A stretch of 33,028 nucleotides of DNA from Candidatus Kapaibacterium sp. Lineage in GTDB: Bacteria; Bacteroidota; Ignavibacteria; Kapaibacteriales; UBA4661. The first letter of the stretch is position 1. Each line of letters opens with the position of its first letter. Where the stretch lies: assembly GCA_025358765.1 (NCBI GenBank), contig JANYIG010000099.1, positions 1 through 33,028 on the forward strand, given 5' to 3'. Shown here one piece after another: positions 17,164 to 25,663 of the stretch. The notes under the pieces were generated by a model. The model had not been told where the DNA came from and searched no databases. It saw nothing but the letters and a program-made list of their open reading frames with translations. Both the position numbers and the translations under genes were made by a program.

Positions 17164-18750
17164 ATGAAGAACAAACCCATGCTGGCGGCTGCCATATTGG
17201 TCAGCGTTGGCGTTGTGATTGGCGTAGCAATTGTTTCATTGTTTGATACCAACTCGTGGTCTTCGCTCTACGCGCAGGCGAAGCAGGTGACGGAACTCGG
17301 CGCAAAACAAGCGCCCGTCAAAGTTGAATCGTCATTACAAATTCTCAACAATGGCTTTATCGCTGTGAGCAAGGCAGTGAATCCGACGGTAGTGAGCATT
17401 AACGTCGTGACGGAAAAAAAAGTCAGCAAAGATCAGCGTAAATTTCAAGATTTTTTCGGCTTCCGTATGCCCGGGCAGCCTGACGGCGAGGACGGTGGCG
17501 AGGGTGATGGTGGTGACGGCACATTCCGTTCGCAGGGTGCAGGTTCGGGCGTGTTCATCACGGCGGACGGCTACATTATGACGAATAATCATGTGGTTGA
17601 AGATGCTAAGAAGTCAGGTGGAATCAAAGTTGTGACCGCAGATAAACATGAATACGACGCAAAACTCGTTGGGCGCGACGAACTGACGGACATCGCGGTA
17701 ATCAAAGTGGAGCCACGCGCTGGCGAGAGCTTTACGCCTGCTTTCCTTGCCAACAGCGACGAAGTGCGCGTGGGTGAGTGGGTTGTTGCGGTTGGTAATC
17801 CACTCGGCTTAAACTCGACCATTACGGCGGGCATTGTAAGCGCTATTAGTCGTGGTCGCTTGGGACTCAGTCGTGACGCTCGTTCGGTGGAAAACTACAT
17901 CCAAACAGACGCAGCCATCAATCCGGGTAATAGCGGCGGCGGTTTGTTCGACCTCGAAGGCAAGCTCATCGGCATCAACACAGCGATTGCTACACGTACG
18001 GGCGGATTCCAAGGTTACGGTTTTGCGATTCCGGTGAATCTTGCAAAAGCGGTTGCCGCTGATTTGATGGACGACGGGAAAATTAATCGTGGCTACATCG
18101 GTGTAAATATAACCCCTGTGGATGAAGCAACGGCAAAGGCTGTGGGCTTGAGCAAGGTCACGGGCGCAATGGTGCAAGGATTCAGCGAAAAAAGTGCTGG
18201 CAAAGATGCGGGCATGCAAGAAGGTGACGTGATTCTGGAAGTTGACGGCGTGGAAGTTGGCAGCTCGAACGAGCTTCAAAGCCGTATTGGTATGCGTCGC
18301 GCAGGCGATAAAGTGAATCTGACCATCTGGCGCGACAAACAAAAACTCACCAAAACCGTGACGTTACGCGCTCCTGACGCTGATAAAAATGACAAATTAG
18401 CATCAAACGTCACACCGAGCGAAACAAAGACGGATGAGTCGGTCAATAAACCCGTTACGCTTGATAATCTCGGTTTAACCGTTGAACAACTTGATACAAA
18501 AACCAAAGACGACTTGGATGTAAAAAACGGTGTGAAAGTCGGCAAGGTCGAACAATTTGGTCCCGTGTTTAGCACGTTGGCTCCGGGCAGCGTTATCACG
18601 AAGGTTGCGGGGCAGGCAGTAACGTCTCCAAAGCAGTTCAAAGAATTAATGGCAACAAAAAAGCCGGGCGAGGCAGTGTTGCTCCAAGTGAAGTTCAAAG
18701 GTGGGTCGCGTTTTGTGGGCATTGAGATTCCCCGCAAGGACGCGAACTAA
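17164..18750 (+). CDS. HtrA/Deg-family serine protease with two PDZ domains
   Basis: 528 residues. An N-terminal hydrophobic segment (about 7-27) is a signal sequence or membrane anchor, so the protein acts in the envelope. The trypsin-like domain (about 50-310) has the triad H143 (TNNHVV), D176 (LTDIAVI) and S257 (GNSGGG). The first PDZ domain (about 310-405) begins RGYIGVNITPV, and a second, more divergent PDZ lies at about 430-525. A Gly/Asp/Glu-rich stretch (about residues 100-120) occupies the LA-loop region that gates the active site in DegP. The protein would degrade or hold misfolded envelope proteins. GGAG nine bases upstream supports ATG 17164. DegP/DegQ/DegS cannot be told apart by eye; two PDZ domains favour a DegP/DegQ type. 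It follows dnaK but has its own transcript. Confidence 0.95.
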   Translation: MKNKPMLAAAILVSVGVVIGVAIVSLFDTNSWSSLYAQAKQVTELGAKQAPVKVESSLQILNNGFIAVSKAVNPTVVSINVVTEKKVSKDQRKFQDFFGFRMPGQPDGEDGGEGDGGDGTFRSQGAGSGVFITADGYIMTNNHVVEDAKKSGGIKVVTADKHEYDAKLVGRDELTDIAVIKVEPRAGESFTPAFLANSDEVRVGEWVVAVGNPLGLNSTITAGIVSAISRGRLGLSRDARSVENYIQTDAAINPGNSGGGLFDLEGKLIGINTAIATRTGGFQGYGFAIPVNLAKAVAADLMDDGKINRGYIGVNITPVDEATAKAVGLSKVTGAMVQGFSEKSAGKDAGMQEGDVILEVDGVEVGSSNELQSRIGMRRAGDKVNLTIWRDKQKLTKTVTLRAPDADKNDKLASNVTPSETKTDESVNKPVTLDNLGLTVEQLDTKTKDDLDVKNGVKVGKVEQFGPVFSTLAPGSVITKVAGQAVTSPKQFKELMATKKPGEAVLLQVKFKGGSRFVGIEIPRKDAN

Positions 18751-18959
18751 CAATGGTAGAGTTTGTACAACTTTTTATTTCCGGCTGTCCGCTTCTTAGC
18801 GGGCTGTCGGATTGACGCGGCGTTGTATTCGACAGCCCGACCCCGTAAGAAAATCACTATCACTTGTTCACACTGTTCCAAATGGCTATCATATATTTTT
18901 AACCACGACCAAAAAGACTAAAAACCTTACTTAATTAAGTTTTTTTAAGTTTTTGGCTG

Positions 18960-19005
18960 AATATAAAAAGCCACCTATTCTTCGGAATAGGCGGCTTTTT
19001 ATATT
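18960..19005. terminator. strong bidirectional terminator with a UUCG tetraloop
   Basis: AATATAAAAAGCC..CCTATTC pairs with GAATAGG..GGCTTTTTATATT around a TTCG loop closed by C-G, an unusually stable tetraloop. A- and T-runs flank it on both sides, so it can act in either direction. It lies between the protease gene and amtB. Confidence 0.85.
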
Positions 19006-19152
19006 GAATGCCGTGCCTCAATGCCGCTGCCCGTCTGGGTTAGAAGAAAATATAATGATGCGAATATGTGTTCTTTTTCGCTCCAATCGGATTCGCTGTC
19101 GGCGAAATAGTTTAAGTATTTTTTGTTAAAAACTAATATTATTAAATAAATA

Positions 19153-19183
19153 TTGACATTAACGGAAAAATACTTTACGTTTG
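19153..19183 (+). promoter_or_regulatory. amtB promoter, TTGACA with a Bacteroidota-type -10
   Basis: TTGACA (19153-19158) is followed after 17 bp by TACGTTTG (19176-19183), an exact match to the TAnnTTTG -10 described for Bacteroidota sigma-A. The leader to ATG 19298 would be about 110 nt. This supports both the start of the amtB transcript and the suggested taxonomic group. Confidence 0.6.
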
Positions 19184-19297
19184 TAGGGTAATCGTTAAAC
19201 AATAGCGACAAACAAACAGATAGACAATACAAGCTCATTTTTTTCACGGTATGGAATATTTTTATACTTCTTGTTTCACAAACACAAAGGAACAGTT

Positions 19298-20662
19298 ATG
19301 AAAACGGAATTTAATTCCAAGTGGCTCATCCCTCTGGGACTGTTGCTCATCGTCAGTTGCGTTGGGGCGTTTATGCCGTCGGCGGCACCAATTGTTATTG
19401 GGGATAAAGTTGTTGCTGGTGATGTGGCATGGATGCTGATGGCATCGGCGCTTGTCATGTTGATGACACCCGGTTTAGGGTTTTTCTACGGTGGTATGGT
19501 GCGTCAACAAAACGTGATTTCAACAATGCTTCAGAGTTTTATAGCGCTTGGCGTTATTAGCGTTCTTTGGGTTGTCGTTGGCTTTAGCATTGCCTTTGGG
19601 GACAGTATTGGCGGGGTTATTGGCAATCCGATGACATTTTTAATGTTCAATCACGTAGGTGGGGCAACACATCCAGCGTTGTCACCGACAATTCCGCTTA
19701 TGCTGTTCGCCATGTTCCAAATGAAATTTGCCATTATCACGCCTGCACTGATTACTGGCGCGTTCGCAGAGCGTGTGCGCTTTTCGAGCTATTTGCTCTT
19801 TATTTGTTTATTCAGTCTTTTTATTTACGCACCGCTTGCTCACTGGACCTGGCATCCTGACGGCTTCCTCCACAAATGGGGTGTATTGGACTTTGCCGGT
19901 GGTTCGGTTGTGCATATGTCCGCAGGGTTTGCGGCGCTTGCTGGAGCGCTTATGTTTGGTCGGCGCAAGGTTCATGTTGACAGCGAAGCGCATTCGCCAA
20001 ATAACGTTCCCTACGTGATTTTGGGAACAGGATTGTTGTGGTTCGGCTGGTTTGGCTTCAATGCAGGTTCGGCGCTCTCTGCGGGAGAATCGGCAGCGCT
20101 TGCTTTTACGACTACAAACACAGCAGCAGCAGCAGCAGCAATTGCATGGATTTTCTTCGATGCCGTGCGCGGTCGCAAGCCGTCTGCCATTGGTGCTTGT
20201 ATTGGCGCGGTTGTTGGGTTGGTTGCTATTACTCCTGCGGCTGGTTTTGTGAGCGTCGGTTCAAGTATCTTTATTGGCACAGTTGCCAGTATCATTAGCA
20301 ACTATGCCTGCCACCTGAAAGCCTCTAAAACATCGGTAGATGACACGTTGGATGTGTTCGCGTGCCATGGCATCGGCGGATTGTTCGGGATGCTCGCAAC
20401 GGCTGCATTCGCAACTACGGGCGGCTTGGTAACGGGCAACTTGACGCTTTTCACAACGCATATTGTGGCGCTTGTTATTATTTCGGCATTCACCTTTGGT
20501 GGCGCGTTCGTGCTTTTTAAGATTACAGATTTTATCATTCCGCTTCGTGTTTCCGCGGAGCAAGAGGCAATTGGTTTGGATATGAGCCAGCATGGCGAGA
20601 CCATTGTGGATGAAACTTCAATGATGGAAAAAGTAAAATCGCTCCTTGCCGAAGGGGAATAA
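19298..20662 (+). CDS. amtB: ammonium transporter, Amt family
   Basis: 454 residues, a polytopic inner-membrane channel with about 11 to 12 hydrophobic segments, the first possibly a signal peptide. Family signatures are MLMTPGLGFFYGGMVRQQN near the first core helix, LDFAGGSVVHMSAG containing the first twin histidine (H206), and FACHGIGGLFGML containing the second (H357). The twin histidines line the hydrophobic pore that conducts ammonia/ammonium. The C-terminal cytoplasmic tail has EQEAIGLDMSQHGE, the usual GlnK-contact and coupling region. ATG 19298 has AAAGGAA seven bases upstream; a frame opening at 19271 would only add nine residues. No glnK is adjacent, unlike the common glnK-amtB pair; glutamate synthase genes follow instead. 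Confidence 0.97.
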   Translation: MKTEFNSKWLIPLGLLLIVSCVGAFMPSAAPIVIGDKVVAGDVAWMLMASALVMLMTPGLGFFYGGMVRQQNVISTMLQSFIALGVISVLWVVVGFSIAFGDSIGGVIGNPMTFLMFNHVGGATHPALSPTIPLMLFAMFQMKFAIITPALITGAFAERVRFSSYLLFICLFSLFIYAPLAHWTWHPDGFLHKWGVLDFAGGSVVHMSAGFAALAGALMFGRRKVHVDSEAHSPNNVPYVILGTGLLWFGWFGFNAGSALSAGESAALAFTTTNTAAAAAAIAWIFFDAVRGRKPSAIGACIGAVVGLVAITPAAGFVSVGSSIFIGTVASIISNYACHLKASKTSVDDTLDVFACHGIGGLFGMLATAAFATTGGLVTGNLTLFTTHIVALVIISAFTFGGAFVLFKITDFIIPLRVSAEQEAIGLDMSQHGETIVDETSMMEKVKSLLAEGE

Positions 20663-20746
20663 AGCACAATAGTGAGTCAAACATCAATACGGTGATAATA
20701 ATTTGGTCGTATCCGTAAAATTTCTCTCATACTCCTCCATTCCTGT

Positions 20747-20785
20747 CAGAACGCTATTGGATTTGTCCGATAGCGTTCTGTTTTT
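20747..20785 (+). terminator. terminator after amtB
   Basis: CAGAACGCTATTGGA (20747-20761) pairs with TCCGATAGCGTTCTG (20766-20780) over 15 bp with one G-U pair and a 4-nt loop. TTTTT follows directly. amtB therefore ends here and gltB has its own promoter. Confidence 0.92.
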
Positions 20786-20836
20786 ATGAACCTGCGATTT
20801 GCGAAAAAGAATTATTTTTATTACATTACGCTAAAC

Positions 20837-20858
20837 AGCGAAATTTCGCTCATATAAA
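20837..20858 (+). promoter_or_regulatory. palindrome and candidate -10 just upstream of gltB
   Basis: AGCGAAATTTCGCT (20837-20850) is a perfect 14-nt palindrome, and TATAAA (20853-20858) follows two bases later, about 20 nt before the gltB start. If TATAAA is the -10, the mRNA leader would be only about a dozen nt, in keeping with the missing Shine-Dalgarno. No -35 is evident, which would fit an activated promoter. Speculative. Confidence 0.3.
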
Positions 20859-20877
20859 CTTCTTCTCAAAAAAACGT

Positions 20878-23800
20878 ATGAAACCTGCCCAACCATCAGA
20901 CGATGCCTCTTGGCGTAGTCAGCTCCAGCAGATGCCTCTCCAGCCAAACGGATTGCCGATTAAACAAGGTCTTTACGACCCAGCGTTTGAACGCGATGCC
21001 TGCGGCGTAGGATTTATTGCTCACATCAAGGGGCAAAAATCACACGAGATTGTTCGGCAAGGTTTGGAAATTCTTAAAAACCTGAAGCATCGTGGAGCCT
21101 GTGGTTGCGACCCGTACACGGGTGATGGCGCTGGGATTTTGGTACAAATACCGCACGATTTTTTTAAGCGAATGTCCGGTGAAGGGGAATTGTTGGAGTC
21201 GCAGCGCGGCAAGTCTGATGGGTTGTATAGCAGGCCTGATGCGGTGTTCGAGCTTCCTGAAGCGGGGCGTTATGGTGTTGGGATGATGTTTTTACCAACA
21301 TTACCGAAAGAGCAGTTTCGCTGCGAAGCCATCGTCAACGCACAACTTCGCTCCGAGGGCTTAGATATTTTGGGTTGGCGGGATGTGCCGACCGATACGA
21401 GTGCCATCGGCACAAACGCGGGAGCTTCTCAGCCCTACATTCGTCAGGTGTTTGTTAGCGCCGACCATCTGACCCAAGAACAATTCGAAATCAAACTGTA
21501 TGTCGTGCGCCAGATGATTACGAAGGAAGTGCGCCGTATGGGGCTTCAGCAGGCGAGTCATTTTTTTATTCCGAGCTTTTCTACGCGGACAATTTGTTAC
21601 AAAGGTTTGCTGTTGCCGGAGCAGATGGATAAATTTTATTCCGACCTCCACGCCCCTGATTTCACCTCGTCGCTGGCACTTGTGCATCAACGCTTCAGCA
21701 CAAACACCTTCCCAAGCTGGCAACTCGCCCATCCGTTCCGAATGCTGGCGCACAACGGTGAAATCAACACGCTCCGCGGCAATGTCAATTGGATGCACGC
21801 GAACGAATACCTCTTGGCATCACCGTTGTTTGGCGCAGACATCAAAAAAATCAAACCGATTGTGGATGAATACGGCTCTGACTCTTCGATTCTGGACAAT
21901 ATGTTGGAACTACTCGTGCTTGGAGGGCGCTCTATTGCTCATGCGCTGATGATGCTTGTACCTGAAGCGTATGAAAGCAAGCCGAATATTAGTGAAGAAC
22001 TGCGTGGGTTTTACAAATACCATAGTACGCTTATGGAACCTTGGGACGGTCCGTCAGCCCTTGCGTTTACGGATGGCACGAACATCGGTGCGGCACTTGA
22101 CCGCAACGGGCTTCGTCCGGCGCGGTACGTCGTAACGGATGATGACCTTATCGTGCTTGCGTCCGAATCCGGCGTGTTGCAATTTCCGGCTGAACGTGTG
22201 GTGAAGCGTGGTCGCGTGGAACCCGGAAGCATGATTCTCGTGGACGCGCAGCAAGGACGTATCATCGAAAACGATGAACTCAAACGTTCGATTGCCGCAC
22301 AAAAGCCGTACGGCGCTTGGGTGAATGACAATATTTTGCACAGCGATCAACTGCCGGAACTCACGCAAGAAGCGCATCAAGACTACGCGAGCACATATTT
22401 GTTCGACCGCCCAGAACTTATCACGCAACAACAAGCGTTTGGCTACACCGACGAGGACGTGAAGGTCGTTCTATTGCCGATGGCAGAACAAGGTGAGGAA
22501 CCGCTTGGTTCTATGGGTACGGACACGCCGCTTGCTGTGCTATCCGACAAACCGCAATTATTTTTCAATTATTTCAAACAGCTGTTCGCGCAAGTCACGA
22601 ACCCGCCTATTGACCCCATTCGTGAAAAGCTCGTGATGTCGCTGAAAGTCTTCACGGGGCGGCGGGGTCCGTTGCTCGAAGAAAATCATGACCATTGCCG
22701 TTACATTTTGCACCTTGATAGCCCCGTCGTAACAAGTACGGAGCTTGAGAAAATTCGCACGATGGATATTGAAGCGAGCGCTGATGCGAGTGTGAATGGT
22801 GATTCCGGACGATTCACGGCAACAACGCTTTCCACGCTCTACGAATTGAAAAAAGGTGAACGTGGCTTGGAACGTGCTTTGGAACAGCTTTGTAGGCAAG
22901 CGGAAGTCGTTTTGGACGAAGGACATAGCATTATTATCCTCAGCGACCGAGGCGTAAGCCCGACGATGGCACCGATTCCGAGCCTGCTGGCGGTTTCTGC
23001 GGTGCATCATCATCTTATCAACGTCGGTAAGCGCACAAAATGTGGTCTTATCGTCGAGTCCGGCGAACCGCGCGAAGTCATGCACTTTGCGTTGCTCGTG
23101 GGCTACGGTGCGAGTGCGGTGAACCCGTATTTGGCACTCGCTTCGATTGACGATTTGGTGTTCAATGGCAAAATTGCCGATACGCTTGACCACGCCGTAA
23201 AAAATTACATCAAAGCAATTGAAAAAGGTTTGCTCAAAATCTTCTCGAAGATGGGTATTTCCACGATTGCGTCCTATCGCGGTGCACAGATGTTCGAGGC
23301 TGTGGGCGTGAGTCTGCGCCTGATTGACAAGTACATGCCCCGCACAACATCTCGTCTGGGTGGCGTGGATGTAAAACATATAGCGCAAGACATCGAAGCG
23401 CGGCACAAACACGCTTTCCCTGAGCGATCCGTCGGTAAGCCAGCCCTCACGCGCTCTGGACAGTACCAGTGGCAGCGCGACGGCGAGTTCCATGCCTATA
23501 ACCCCGCTTCCATCCACAAATTGCAGCAAGCCACGCAGAACAACGATTATGCCGCGTTCAAGGAATATTCCGACATCGTGAATTACCGTGTGAAGCGGCA
23601 TCAAACGCTTCGCGGGCTGTTGGAGTTCAAAAAAGGCATTTCAATTCCAATTCACGAAGTCGAGCCGGTGGAAACCATAATGAAGCGTTTTACGACGGGC
23701 GCGATGTCGTTCGGCTCCATCAGCGCGGAGGCGCACGAAACATTGGCGAAGGCGATGAATAGCATTGGAGGGCGCTCTAATACTGGTGAAGGTGGCGAAG

Positions 23801-25617
23801 ACCCCGCTCGGTTCGTGGATAGTCGCCGTTCTGCGATTAAGCAAGTGGCATCGGGCAGGTTTGGTGTGACATCGGCGTACCTCGTAAATGCGGATGAACT
23901 GCAAATCAAGGTGGCGCAAGGCGCGAAGCCGGGTGAGGGTGGGCAACTTCCCGGACACAAGGTTGACGGCGTGATTGCGCGGGTGCGACACTCGATTCCG
24001 GGCGTAACGCTGATTTCGCCGCCGCCGCACCACGATATTTATTCCATTGAAGACCTCGCCCAACTTATTTTCGACCTCAAAAACGCTAATTCTCGCGCGA
24101 AAATTTCCGTTAAACTCGTCTCGGAAGCAGGCGTGGGCGTGGTCGCAGCAGGTGTAGCAAAAGCACACGCCGACCTTATCGTGATTTCCGGTTACGACGG
24201 CGGAACCGGCGCATCGCCGATTAGCTCCATTCGTCACGCAGGTGTCCCGTGGGAGCTTGGTTTGGCGGAAGCACAGCAGGTGTTGGTGATGAACGATTTG
24301 CGGGGGCGGACGAAATTGCAAGTAGATGGGCAGATGAAAACGGGGCGTGATGTGGTGATTGCGGCGTTGCTTGGCGCGGAGGAATTTGGCTTCTCGACGG
24401 CTCCACTTGTGGTTGAGGGTTGTATTTTGATGCGGAAGTGCCACCTCAATACGTGTCCAGTGGGCATTGCTACGCAGCGTCCGGAGCTTCGTGCGAAATT
24501 TACGGGCAAGCCGGAACACATTGTCAATTTTTTCCGCTTTATTGCCGAAGAAACCCGTGAATTGATGGCAGAACTTGGGTTCCGAACGATGGACGAGATG
24601 ATTGGTCGCTCGGACTTTATGCGGGCAACGACGGATGTGGAAGGCAAAGCGGCAACGCTTGATTTGGAGCCGATTCTTTACCGACCCAAATCCGTAGATG
24701 GTGTGGCTATTCGCTGCGTAACCACGCAAGACCACGAACTCGAAACTGCGATTGATAACGAGCTTATAGAGCGCTGCAAACCTGCCTTGGAGACGAACGA
24801 CCTGCATCGCCAACCTGTCGCCTTTATTATGCCGATGTTCAACAAAAATCGTAGTGTCGGTACGATGCTTGGAAGCGAGGTTTCGCGGCGTTTTGGGGCA
24901 AGTGGTTTATCGGAAGATACTATTTGTTTGACGTTCCATGGTACGGCAGGGCAAAGTTTTGGTGCGTTCGTCCCAAAGGGAATCACGATGCTGCTTGAAG
25001 GCGATGCGAACGATTATGTTGGCAAAGGTTTGTCGGGCGGGAAGCTCGTTGTGAAGCCACCTGTGGGGCATCGTTTTGCAGCTGAACAGAGCGTGATTGC
25101 GGGCAATACGATTCTCTACGGTGCTACGAGCGGCGAAGCATACATTTCTGGCAAAGCTGGCGAACGGTTTGCGGTACGAAATTCCGGCGCAACAGCAGTC
25201 GTGGAGGGTGTCGGCGATCACGGCTGTGAGTACATGACGGGTGGCGTGGTTGTGGTGTTGGGCGGAACGGGACGCAACTTCGCGGCAGGAATGAGCGGCG
25301 GTTTGGCATTTGTGTATGACCCTGAACGCACGTTTGCTACACGCTGCAATCACGAAATGGTGGATGTGGTGAATCTTGCCGACGAAGAATACAAAACGCA
25401 ACTCCGCACATTGATTGAGCGCCACGTGGAATACACCGCAAGCGCCGTTGGAAAGCGGATTCTGGCGGATTGGGATACGGCGGTACAAGATTTTGCGCTT
25501 GTGTTTCCGCACGAGTACAGGCGCTATGTTCAGAATGTGCAAAACGCACAGATGATACAAACGCAAAAGGTACAGACGAGCATCGTTCAAGCAGCGCCAG
25601 CACTTGTTGTTGCGTAA
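20878..25617 (+). CDS. gltB: glutamate synthase (NADPH) large subunit
   Basis: 1579 residues, slightly longer than most GltB proteins. It makes two glutamates from glutamine and 2-oxoglutarate with electrons delivered by GltD. The class II amidotransferase domain starts at C42 (in RDACGVGFIAHIKG), the Ntn nucleophile that should be freed by removal of a 41-residue propeptide. QRFSTNTFPSWQLAHPFRML is the domain's glutamine-channel signature. The FMN-binding synthase domain (about 850-1290) carries the [3Fe-4S] cysteines C1182, C1188 and C1193 (KCHLNTCPVG context). The C-terminal GXGXG beta-helix domain (about 1310-1560) follows, with GGTGRNFAAGMSGG. The ATG at 20878 lacks a Shine-Dalgarno; the leader is short and A/T-rich. 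gltD follows 46 nt downstream on the same strand. Confidence 0.98.
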   Translation: MKPAQPSDDASWRSQLQQMPLQPNGLPIKQGLYDPAFERDACGVGFIAHIKGQKSHEIVRQGLEILKNLKHRGACGCDPYTGDGAGILVQIPHDFFKRMSGEGELLESQRGKSDGLYSRPDAVFELPEAGRYGVGMMFLPTLPKEQFRCEAIVNAQLRSEGLDILGWRDVPTDTSAIGTNAGASQPYIRQVFVSADHLTQEQFEIKLYVVRQMITKEVRRMGLQQASHFFIPSFSTRTICYKGLLLPEQMDKFYSDLHAPDFTSSLALVHQRFSTNTFPSWQLAHPFRMLAHNGEINTLRGNVNWMHANEYLLASPLFGADIKKIKPIVDEYGSDSSILDNMLELLVLGGRSIAHALMMLVPEAYESKPNISEELRGFYKYHSTLMEPWDGPSALAFTDGTNIGAALDRNGLRPARYVVTDDDLIVLASESGVLQFPAERVVKRGRVEPGSMILVDAQQGRIIENDELKRSIAAQKPYGAWVNDNILHSDQLPELTQEAHQDYASTYLFDRPELITQQQAFGYTDEDVKVVLLPMAEQGEEPLGSMGTDTPLAVLSDKPQLFFNYFKQLFAQVTNPPIDPIREKLVMSLKVFTGRRGPLLEENHDHCRYILHLDSPVVTSTELEKIRTMDIEASADASVNGDSGRFTATTLSTLYELKKGERGLERALEQLCRQAEVVLDEGHSIIILSDRGVSPTMAPIPSLLAVSAVHHHLINVGKRTKCGLIVESGEPREVMHFALLVGYGASAVNPYLALASIDDLVFNGKIADTLDHAVKNYIKAIEKGLLKIFSKMGISTIASYRGAQMFEAVGVSLRLIDKYMPRTTSRLGGVDVKHIAQDIEARHKHAFPERSVGKPALTRSGQYQWQRDGEFHAYNPASIHKLQQATQNNDYAAFKEYSDIVNYRVKRHQTLRGLLEFKKGISIPIHEVEPVETIMKRFTTGAMSFGSISAEAHETLAKAMNSIGGRSNTGEGGEDPARFVDSRRSAIKQVASGRFGVTSAYLVNADELQIKVAQGAKPGEGGQLPGHKVDGVIARVRHSIPGVTLISPPPHHDIYSIEDLAQLIFDLKNANSRAKISVKLVSEAGVGVVAAGVAKAHADLIVISGYDGGTGASPISSIRHAGVPWELGLAEAQQVLVMNDLRGRTKLQVDGQMKTGRDVVIAALLGAEEFGFSTAPLVVEGCILMRKCHLNTCPVGIATQRPELRAKFTGKPEHIVNFFRFIAEETRELMAELGFRTMDEMIGRSDFMRATTDVEGKAATLDLEPILYRPKSVDGVAIRCVTTQDHELETAIDNELIERCKPALETNDLHRQPVAFIMPMFNKNRSVGTMLGSEVSRRFGASGLSEDTICLTFHGTAGQSFGAFVPKGITMLLEGDANDYVGKGLSGGKLVVKPPVGHRFAAEQSVIAGNTILYGATSGEAYISGKAGERFAVRNSGATAVVEGVGDHGCEYMTGGVVVVLGGTGRNFAAGMSGGLAFVYDPERTFATRCNHEMVDVVNLADEEYKTQLRTLIERHVEYTASAVGKRILADWDTAVQDFALVFPHEYRRYVQNVQNAQMIQTQKVQTSIVQAAPALVVA

Positions 25618-25663
25618 GCGAAGGGGTACATTGTCATTCTTCATTCTCAATTCTTAATTATGT

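Larger units (their letters stand above)
18751..19297. other. gap between protease gene and amtB: two hairpins, AT-rich promoter region
   Basis: About 550 nt. After the protease gene, GGGCTGTCG (18801-18809) and CGACAGCCC (18830-18838) form a 9-bp stem without a T-run. CTTAATTAAG followed by a T8 run lies near 18929-18946. Then comes the strong hairpin at 18960-19005 and the amtB promoter at 19153-19183. An 82-codon minus frame (18999-19247) overlaps this promoter and is not called. Confidence 0.6.

Noticed and set aside
18999-19247. 82-codon minus-strand frame starting MKKMSLYCLSVCLSLLF, signal-peptide-like
   Set aside because: It overlaps the amtB promoter, ends inside the terminator hairpin, is AT-rich with no ribosome site, and has no recognisable content after the first residues.
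20120-20140. CAG/GCA triplet run inside amtB
   Set aside because: Encodes an alanine run in a membrane helix of the transporter; an ordinary coding feature.
22558-25650. Long minus-strand frames opposite gltB (up to 390 codons)
   Set aside because: Shadows of the gltB codon pattern, rich in His, Arg and Cys and with no domains; GltB is unmistakable on the plus strand.
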